Positions 57,968 through 64,000 of a stretch of DNA of 64,000 nucleotides are shown here, in pieces. The notes beneath the pieces were generated by a model, which saw nothing but the letters and a program-made list of their open reading frames with translations, did not search any database and had not been told where the DNA came from. The stretch is from Rhizobium sp. (GTDB lineage: Bacteria; Pseudomonadota; Alphaproteobacteria; Rhizobiales; Rhizobiaceae). The position numbers and the translations under genes are program-made. Numbering within the stretch: the stretch's first letter is position 1; each line of letters starts with the position of its first letter. The stretch covers positions 119,138 to 183,137 of the forward strand of contig DPXQ01000158.1 of the NCBI GenBank assembly GCA_003527225.1, written 5' to 3'.

Positions 57968-58846
57968 TCAGCCCCAGTTGGCGCCCGGAAGCGCGTCGAG
58001 CGGAATCTTTATATAGCGTTTGCCGTTGTCTTCCGGCTCTGGCAGGCGGCCACCCCGGATATTGACCTGCAATGCATGCAGGATGAGCTTGGGCATGGGA
58101 AGCGTCTTGTCACGCGCCTCGCGCAGCGCGATGAAGGCCGCCTCGTCCTTGCCGGCGACATGTGGGTTTTCCTGCTTCTGCTTGCCGACGGTGCTTTCCC
58201 ACAGCGGTTCGCGACCGCCCGGCTGATAATCGTGGCCGGTGAAGATGCGAGTCTCGTCGGGAAGCTTCAGGATATCCTGGATCGAAGCCCAGAGTTGAGC
58301 GGCGCTGCCACCTGGAAAATCCGCCCGCGCCGAGCCGCTGTCGGGCATGAACAGCGTATCATGGACGAATGCGGCGTCGCCAATCACATAGGTGATCGAG
58401 GCAAGCGTGTGGCCCGGCGAAAAGAGTACATGGCCGTCGATTTCCCCGACCTTGAAAGTGTCGCCATGGGCGAAGAGGCGATCCCATTGCGAGCCGTCGG
58501 TCGGAAAGTCCGGCCAGTTGTAGATACCCTTCCAGAGCTTCTGCACGTCGACGACATGGGCGCCGATCGCGGTGGGCGCGCCGGTCTTCTCATGCAGGTA
58601 GCGGGCGGCCGAGAAGTGGTCGGCGTGGGGATGGGTGTCGAGGATCCATTCCACCGTCAGTCCCTGCTGCTTGACATAGTCGAGCAGCGCATCGGCGTTC
58701 ACGGTGGCGGTTGAGCCGGATTTTTCGTCATAGTCGAGCACAGGGTCGATAATCGCGCATTTCCTGGTTTTGGGGTCCGAAACGACATACTGGACACTCC
58801 AGGTCCGTTTGTCGAAAAAGCCTTTTACCTCTGGTCTTGCGGTCAT
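57968..58846 (-). CDS. blh: Persulfide dioxygenase-like metallo-beta-lactamase (Blh/ETHE1 type)
   Basis: 292 residues. This class oxidises glutathione persulfide to sulfite. Metal motif THPHADHFSA (HxHxDH), later H in FSPGHTLASI, D in AFVHDTLFMPDSG, and H in FTGHDYQ. It resembles Blh of the BigR operons of Agrobacterium and Xylella. No rhodanese domain is attached. Start at ATG 58846 (MTARPEV) is better than 58867. Operon with a TauE exporter; an SqrR/BigR-type operator lies upstream. Confidence 0.9.
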   Translation of the reverse strand: MTARPEVKGFFDKRTWSVQYVVSDPKTRKCAIIDPVLDYDEKSGSTATVNADALLDYVKQQGLTVEWILDTHPHADHFSAARYLHEKTGAPTAIGAHVVDVQKLWKGIYNWPDFPTDGSQWDRLFAHGDTFKVGEIDGHVLFSPGHTLASITYVIGDAAFVHDTLFMPDSGSARADFPGGSAAQLWASIQDILKLPDETRIFTGHDYQPGGREPLWESTVGKQKQENPHVAGKDEAAFIALREARDKTLPMPKLILHALQVNIRGGRLPEPEDNGKRYIKIPLDALPGANWG

Positions 58847-58962
58847 GGTATTTCCTTCTTGGCTCAAGTTCTGGCTGAGAAACTGTACCGGCCAAACGGT
58901 CGTGAGAGGTGATTACCTTCGCGTCCAATCCGCCGTCCGGATACGGATTCTATATATACGGC

Positions 58963-58980
58963 AATTCGTAGTTTCGAATT
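58963..58980 (-). promoter_or_regulatory. SqrR/BigR-like operator AATTC-N8-GAATT upstream of blh
   Basis: AATTC (58963-58967) and GAATT (58976-58980) flank an 8-base spacer. SqrR, a dithiol ArsR repressor, recognises ATTC-N8-GAAT. The adjacent TATATATA (58951-58958) could be the blh -10 on the minus strand, so the site would overlap the promoter. The matching repressor type is encoded at 28761. Confidence 0.6.
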
Positions 58981-59270
58981 AATGTATGGTTTTGACGCCA
59001 GGGATCAAGGTGAATTTTATGAATTGTTGGCGACGAGCTAGCGATGCTCCGCCCCGGCCTCTGTTGAGAGGGCATCACGGAGCCTCGGCGCCCAGGCGGA
59101 CTCGTCCGCAGGTTCATGGCGAGTGTCTTTTCCGGAAATTGGGTGACAGATTCCCCTGATCGACGGATTGACGGTGGACGAAGGCCAAGGTTGATGCTTA
59201 TCAAGTGGCAGGCCGTTTGGGACGGCTAAGCTGGTTTTGATTTGAAATTACCCTTGAGGAGCCGTGCATC
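58981..59270. other. Remainder of the blh/beta-CASP intergenic gap
   Basis: The divergent gap is 424 bases. Apart from the dyad at 58963 it holds GAGGAG upstream of the ATG at 59271 and no further clear signal or ORF. The promoter of the beta-CASP gene must lie here. Confidence 0.4.
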
Positions 59271-60860
59271 ATGTCCGAAAAACCCGTCATTCGCTTCCAT
59301 GGCGCCGCCGGAACTGTAACCGGGTCCTGCTTTCAAATCGAATTCAACAACAAGCGGATTCTTGTCGACTGCGGCCTCTTCCAGGGATCGAAAACCGAGA
59401 AGGAGCTCAACTACCGGGATTTTCCTTTCGACCCGTCGGCAATTGACGCTGTCATCCTGACGCATGCGCATATCGATCATTCGGGACTGCTGCCCAAATT
59501 GGCCAAGATGGGTTTCGACGGTCCGATCTTTGCGACGCGCGGCACCATCGACCTCTGCTCGGTGATGCTGCCGGATTCGGCGCATATCCAGGAAACCGAG
59601 GTCGAATATCTCAATCGCCGCAATCAGCGCCGTGGCCGCGACACAGTAACCCCGATCTACGACGGGCGGGATGCAGCTCTTGCGGTGACGCTCCTGCGCC
59701 CGGTGGAACTCGAGGCATGGCAGGAGGCGACGGACGGCATCCGTTTCCGCTTCTGGAATGCCGGACACCTTCTTGGCTCCACATCGGTGGAGATGGAGAT
59801 TGCCACGCCATCCAAAACACTGCGTGTTCTCTTTTCCGGCGATATCGGCCCCAGCCACAAGCTTCTTCAGTTCGATCCCGAGGCGCCGCAGGGCTGGGAC
59901 TTTGTCATCTGCGAAAGCACCTATGGTGATACTGACCGCGAAGAGGCCTCTGATGCCATCCGTCGGGAGGCGCTCCGCGCCGAAGTCACAGATGCGCTTC
60001 ATCCGAACGGCGCTCTTCTGATCCCGTCCTTTGCGGTCGAGCGCACGCAAGAACTGCTGGCCGATCTGGTCTATCTCATGCGCGCGGAAAAAATCCCCAC
60101 CTGCCCGATCATCATCGACTCTCCGCTGGCGACGCGAGCGAGCGAGATCTTCCGCAAACATGCCCGCGAACTCGAGAACGGCAAGCTTCTGGCCGACGCC
60201 ATGCAGGCCAGGAACGTCCGTTTCACCGAATCGGTCGAGCAGTCCAAGGCCATCGACTTCATCAAGGGCTTCCACATCGTTATTGCCGCGAGCGGCATGT
60301 GCGAGGCCGGGCGCATCCGCCATCGCCTCAAGAACTGGCTCTGGCGCGACGAGGGTACGGTGTTGCTCGTTGGATACCAGGCGACCGGAACGCTCGGGCG
60401 CATTCTCGAAGATGGTGCCTCAACTGTCCGGATCCAGGGCGACGAGATCAAGGTGCGCGCCCGTATCCGCCGGCTGGATATCTATAGCGGTCACGCCGAC
60501 GGTCCAGAACTCGCCGAGTGGGTACGCGCGCGCCAGCCGATCCGTGCGGGCGTATTTCTCGTCCACGGCGAGGACACCGGCGTATCCGGCCTCAGGCAGC
60601 GCCTGTCGGCCTTCCTTCCAGAAGACCGGGTCATCGTGCCGCATCTCGATGGAGCATTCGAGCTGACCCCCGAAGGCGCAATCGACATATCCGAGGCCTT
60701 GCCGCAACCGCGTATCGATCCCGCGCGCTCCGGCCACAAGGATTGGCACAACGATTTTCAATCTCTTGTCCTTGATCTTCAGGAAGAACTGGCAAAGGCG
60801 GCCGACGACAAGGCCCGCGGCGTCATCCTCCGCAAGTTGCGTCGCGCACTGGGCGAATGA
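59271..60860 (+). CDS. Beta-CASP family metallo-hydrolase, predicted ribonuclease (YsxC-independent, RNase J/CPSF-like)
   Basis: 529 residues. The metallo-beta-lactamase core has GAAGTVTGSC and LTHAHIDHSG (zinc ligands), FSGDIGPSHKLL; the beta-CASP insert has ESTYGDTDR and ASGMCEAGRIRHRLKNWL; the C-terminus includes the third beta-CASP His in SGHADGPEL and HGEDTG. These resemble the CPSF73-like branch (YSH1 group) rather than classical RNase J. A role in RNA 3' processing or decay is likely but unproven in rhizobia. Translationally close to the flavoprotein that follows. Confidence 0.88.
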   Translation: MSEKPVIRFHGAAGTVTGSCFQIEFNNKRILVDCGLFQGSKTEKELNYRDFPFDPSAIDAVILTHAHIDHSGLLPKLAKMGFDGPIFATRGTIDLCSVMLPDSAHIQETEVEYLNRRNQRRGRDTVTPIYDGRDAALAVTLLRPVELEAWQEATDGIRFRFWNAGHLLGSTSVEMEIATPSKTLRVLFSGDIGPSHKLLQFDPEAPQGWDFVICESTYGDTDREEASDAIRREALRAEVTDALHPNGALLIPSFAVERTQELLADLVYLMRAEKIPTCPIIIDSPLATRASEIFRKHARELENGKLLADAMQARNVRFTESVEQSKAIDFIKGFHIVIAASGMCEAGRIRHRLKNWLWRDEGTVLLVGYQATGTLGRILEDGASTVRIQGDEIKVRARIRRLDIYSGHADGPELAEWVRARQPIRAGVFLVHGEDTGVSGLRQRLSAFLPEDRVIVPHLDGAFELTPEGAIDISEALPQPRIDPARSGHKDWHNDFQSLVLDLQEELAKAADDKARGVILRKLRRALGE

Positions 60861-60883
60861 CGTTCCATGGGTCGGAAGGGCAT

Positions 60884-62092
60884 ATGAAACGAAAGGAGAT
60901 CGCGATCATAGGCGGCGGACCCGCGGGCCTCATGGCGGCGGAGACGCTTTCGCTTGGCGGTCATGCGGTGACTGTCTACGAGGCGATGCCGACGGTCGGT
61001 CGAAAGTTCCTGCTGGCAGGAAAGTCTGGTCTCAACATCACCCATGCCGAGGAGTATGCGCGCTTTGCCACGCGCTTCGGCGCGGCATCTGAACGTCTTC
61101 GCCCCGCCCTCGACGCCTTCACGCCGGACGATGTCCGCGCCTGGGCGGCGGGCCTGGGCATCGCGACTTTTGTCGGCTCCTCGGGCCGCGTCTTTCCGAA
61201 GGCGATGAAGGCTTCTCCGCTTCTTCGCGCATGGCTGCGCAGGCTGGAGGCGCAGGGGGTCACAATCCTGACCCGCCATCGCTGGGTGGGCTTTGCCGAA
61301 AATGGTCTTGCCTTCGATACGCCGGGGGGACGCAGTCTCGTCGAATGCGATGCCGCCCTGCTGGCGCTCGGTGGTGCCAGCTGGCCGCGGCTTGGATCCG
61401 ATGCCGCCTGGGTTCCGTGGCTCCGCGACAAGGGCGTAGAGATCGGCGATTTCCAGCCTGCCAATTGCGGATTCGACGTGGTGTGGAGCGATGGTTTCCG
61501 CGAACGGTTTGCAGGAGAGCCGGTCAAATCAGTGACTGCCACGTCCGATGCGGGCACGTTCCCGGGCGAGTTCGTGGTGACGCAGAACGGCATCGAGGGC
61601 AGCCTCGTCTATGCGCATGCCGCGAGCCTGCGCGACGGGATCGAGCGGGACGGCAGCGCCACTCTTGTACTCGACCTTGCGCCCGGTCGCGCGGTTGAGA
61701 AGCTGACGCGGGATCTCGCAAGACAGGGTGCCAAGGTGAGCTTTTCGAACCGCCTGCGCAAGGGCGCCGGTATCGAAGGCGTCAAGGCCGCGCTCCTGCG
61801 GGAACTTGCGCCAGACGCAGCGAAGTCCGACCAGGAAAATCTGGCGAGGCTCATCAAGGCGTTGCCACTTCCGGTCGTGAAACCACGTCCCATCGCAGAG
61901 GCCATATCGTCGGCGGGCGGCATTCGTTGGAGCGCTGTCGGTGACGCCTATATGCTGAAGGCATTGCCCGGGATCTTCGTCGCCGGGGAAATGCTAGATT
62001 GGGAAGCCCCGACCGGCGGCTATCTGCTGACCGCCTGCCTCGCAACCGGATGCGCCGCTGCTCGCGGGATCGAGGCGTGGGTGCAGCGCTGA
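60884..62092 (+). CDS. HI0933/BaiN-type NAD(P)/FAD-dependent oxidoreductase (TIGR03862 group)
   Basis: 402 residues. FAD loop IAIIGGGPAGLMAAETLSLGG, AGKSGLNITHAEEYARF, GSSGRVFPKAMKASPLLRAWLRRL, and the C-terminal FAD motif GDAYMLKALPGIFVAGEMLDWEAPTGGYLLTACLATG. The ATG at 60884 has GGAAGGG upstream; the ATG at 60857, overlapping the previous stop (ATGA), would add nine residues and is possible. The substrate for this family is largely unknown. Confidence 0.88.
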   Translation: MKRKEIAIIGGGPAGLMAAETLSLGGHAVTVYEAMPTVGRKFLLAGKSGLNITHAEEYARFATRFGAASERLRPALDAFTPDDVRAWAAGLGIATFVGSSGRVFPKAMKASPLLRAWLRRLEAQGVTILTRHRWVGFAENGLAFDTPGGRSLVECDAALLALGGASWPRLGSDAAWVPWLRDKGVEIGDFQPANCGFDVVWSDGFRERFAGEPVKSVTATSDAGTFPGEFVVTQNGIEGSLVYAHAASLRDGIERDGSATLVLDLAPGRAVEKLTRDLARQGAKVSFSNRLRKGAGIEGVKAALLRELAPDAAKSDQENLARLIKALPLPVVKPRPIAEAISSAGGIRWSAVGDAYMLKALPGIFVAGEMLDWEAPTGGYLLTACLATGCAAARGIEAWVQR

Positions 62093-62193
62093 GACGGCAA
62101 ACGCTCCGCATGCATGATGCGTGATTGACAATCGCCCCTTAACTTAGAACACTGCGAGATATCGAAACGGACAGCGTGGGGGGACCAAAGTCT

Positions 62194-64000
62194 ATGCGCA
62201 GGTCTATCGGTTTTTTCGCTCTCGTTTTCACCCTGATTGCCGTCGCGCTTCCGGCGAGCGCCGCTGAAAGAGCGCGCACCATCGTCACCACCCAGGATGG
62301 CGATTATTTCGGCTTCGACCTGCGCACCGAGCAGAATGTGTCGCTCGATCAGTGCCGGCAAAGCTGCATCGGCGATCAGTCCTGCCGCGCCTTCACCTAT
62401 AATCCGAAGGTGAAATGGTGCTTCCTCAAATATGACTTCAGCCGTCTGGACCGATTTCCGGGCGCGGTTGCCGGCAAGATCGTCGAAACCGGCAGCGATC
62501 CCGATATCGGCGCACCCCCGCGCCTCGATTTTGTTTCCGACCAGTTACTTCAGGACGCGCGCGAAACCAGGGCAAAGCTCGCTCTGACCGAAGAGCAGCA
62601 GCTTCAGGGCCAGCTCGGCCTGATTTCGCTCGGCCACCATGAGCTTTCGGCCGGCAACTACGATACGGCATTTGCCGCCTTCAAGGGCGCGCTAGCGATC
62701 ACTCCCGACGATGGCGACCTGTGGATCGAGATTGCCCGCGCCGCCAATACCGTCACCGGTCAGAGCAATGTGGCGGCCGAGGCGACGGTGATCTCCCTCA
62801 ACGGATACCAGTTGACCCGCACCACCCAGGCGCGTGCCGACGCTCTTGCTGTGTTGGCGAAATCGCTTGAGAATGCCGGGAACTATCGCTCCGCTCTCAA
62901 CGCTTACAAGGCGAGCCTTGTGCTCGTCTCGGCCAGGACCGTCCAGGCGGCCTATAACGAGCTGAGGGCGCAAAAGGGCTTTCGCGTCGTCGATCACACC
63001 ATCGACACCGACAGCGTGACGCCGCGCGCCTGTGTGCAGTTCTCCGAGGCGCTGATCAAGCGCGGCGTCGACTACGCGCCCTTCGTCACCCTCGATGGGG
63101 CCGCCCCGAAGGCGATCGAGGCCAAGGACAACCAGATCTGCGTCGAGGGCCTGCAGCATGGCGCCCATTACAAGCTCTCCCTGCGCGCGGGCCTGCCGTC
63201 ATCAGTCGACGAGAATCTGCAGGCGCAGGTCGATCTGACGATCTATGTCAGGGATCGCTCCTCGGCCGTGCGCTTCACCGGCGACAGCTTCGTACTGCCC
63301 TCGACGGCCAGGCGCGGCATCCCGATTGTTTCGGTCAATGCCGAAAGCGCGGATCTGAAGCTCTACCGGATCGGCGACCGCAACATCGCGCCGCTTCTGG
63401 CCGCCTCCCAGTTCCTGACGCAACTCGACGGCTATGATGCAAGCCGTATCGAGGAGCAGTCGGGGGAGGTCGTCTGGCAGGGCACGATCGACATCGCCTC
63501 CGAACTCAACAAGGACGTGATTACGAGCTTTCCCGTGGATGAGGCGCTGCCGAAGCGGCGTCCTGGTGTCTACGTGCTGACCGCTTCCGTCACGAACAGC
63601 CAGGTCGATGACTGGAACCAGCGCGCCACGCAATGGTTCGTCGTCTCCGATATCGGCCTTCAGACCTATGCCGGCACGGATGGGCTGAACGTCTTTGCGC
63701 GCTCGCTGGCGACCGCAAAAGCGCTTTCCGGCATCGAACTGCAATTGCTTGCCAACAACAACGAGATCCTGGGCACCGCGACGACCGATGCCGACGGACA
63801 TGCCCGTTTCGACGCCGGGTTGATGCGTGCCGGTGCCGCGCTGGCGCCCGCCGTCATCACCGCCCGTAACGGCGAGGAGGACTATGTCTTCCTCGACATG
63901 AAACGCGCCGGATTCGATCTTTCCGACCGCGGCGTCACCGGCAGGCCCGCACCCGGCGCCATCGATGTCCTGGCCTGGACGGAACGCGGCATCTATCGCC
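62194..64000 (+). CDS. Alpha-2-macroglobulin family protein with N-terminal PAN-type domain (cut by window end)
   Basis: Read from ATG 62194, 602 residues are visible with no stop. The signal peptide MRRSIGFFALVFTLIAVALPASA lacks a lipobox Cys, so it is probably secreted rather than a lipoprotein. A PAN/Apple-like segment follows (QCRQSCIGDQSCRAFTYN and KWCFLKYD), then a helical TPR-like stretch (~125-260) and beta-rich macroglobulin domains (DLTIYVRDRSSAVRFTGDSF, RRPGVYVLTASVTNSQ). The thioester (CxEQ) and bait regions lie beyond 64000. Bacterial members may trap proteases in the periplasm, often beside pbpC, which should follow if so. Confidence 0.88.
   Translation, partial: MRRSIGFFALVFTLIAVALPASAAERARTIVTTQDGDYFGFDLRTEQNVSLDQCRQSCIGDQSCRAFTYNPKVKWCFLKYDFSRLDRFPGAVAGKIVETGSDPDIGAPPRLDFVSDQLLQDARETRAKLALTEEQQLQGQLGLISLGHHELSAGNYDTAFAAFKGALAITPDDGDLWIEIARAANTVTGQSNVAAEATVISLNGYQLTRTTQARADALAVLAKSLENAGNYRSALNAYKASLVLVSARTVQAAYNELRAQKGFRVVDHTIDTDSVTPRACVQFSEALIKRGVDYAPFVTLDGAAPKAIEAKDNQICVEGLQHGAHYKLSLRAGLPSSVDENLQAQVDLTIYVRDRSSAVRFTGDSFVLPSTARRGIPIVSVNAESADLKLYRIGDRNIAPLLAASQFLTQLDGYDASRIEEQSGEVVWQGTIDIASELNKDVITSFPVDEALPKRRPGVYVLTASVTNSQVDDWNQRATQWFVVSDIGLQTYAGTDGLNVFARSLATAKALSGIELQLLANNNEILGTATTDADGHARFDAGLMRAGAALAPAVITARNGEEDYVFLDMKRAGFDLSDRGVTGRPAPGAIDVLAWTERGIYR

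Overview
The window is a 64 kb piece of a GC-rich alphaproteobacterial chromosome, most likely from the Rhizobiaceae (Rhizobium/Agrobacterium/Sinorhizobium relatives). The signs are the rpmH-rnpA-yidC-engB-argB-dapD-dapE gene chain, an frcBCAK-type fructose transporter with its ROK regulator, a pyrE-fructokinase pair, a globin-coupled chemoreceptor, and frequent 1-4 base overlaps between genes of one operon. There is no phage, integrase, insertion sequence or CRISPR array. The genus is not determinable by eye.

Layout. 1-21 kb: housekeeping backbone (rmuC, def-fmt-truA, dapD-DUF805-dapE-membrane protein, argB, engB, yidC-rnpA-rpmH). Set among these genes are accessory cargos: a globin-coupled chemoreceptor, an arsC-arsH pair behind an ArsR-type operator, an ECF sigma/anti-sigma/fasciclin unit, and a soluble chemoreceptor with a CZB zinc domain. 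21-29.6 kb: a membrane chemoreceptor with a C-terminal CheR/CheB tether, an orphan histidine kinase, tRNA-Arg(ACG), a secreted protein of unknown function, an acetate CoA-transferase, and a dithiol ArsR-family repressor divergent from trxC. 29.6-37.6 kb: a divergent catabolic locus with LamB/YcsF (PxpA), PxpB and PxpC, its own biotin carboxylase and biotin carrier, a second carrier-like protein without the biotin lysine, a DadA-like oxidase, a frameshifted SDR and a proline-racemase-family enzyme.

37.6-43.2 kb: the frc fructose locus with an extra RbsD/FucU mutarotase. 43.5-47.4 kb: a four-gene signalling operon (receiver, a 43-codon small ORF, hybrid kinase with HPt, HD-GYP phosphodiesterase). 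47.5-55.4 kb: pyrC, pyrE, fructokinase, an SDR, pgi and fadD. 55.8-64 kb: UDP-glucose dehydrogenase, a persulfide dioxygenase-like enzyme with a TauE exporter under a SqrR/BigR-like operator, a beta-CASP ribonuclease-like protein, a flavoprotein, and the start of an alpha-2-macroglobulin.

How they fit. Fructose would enter through FrcBCA, be phosphorylated by the fructokinase at 50 kb and be isomerised by Pgi. The dithiol repressor at 29 kb and the persulfide dioxygenase/exporter at 58 kb look like separated parts of a sulfide/persulfide response. The most unusual parts are the biotin-equipped oxoprolinase locus with its lysine-less carrier, the ECF/fasciclin unit, the Shine-Dalgarno-hiding hairpin before the EF-hand gene, and the small ORF coupled to the hybrid kinase.
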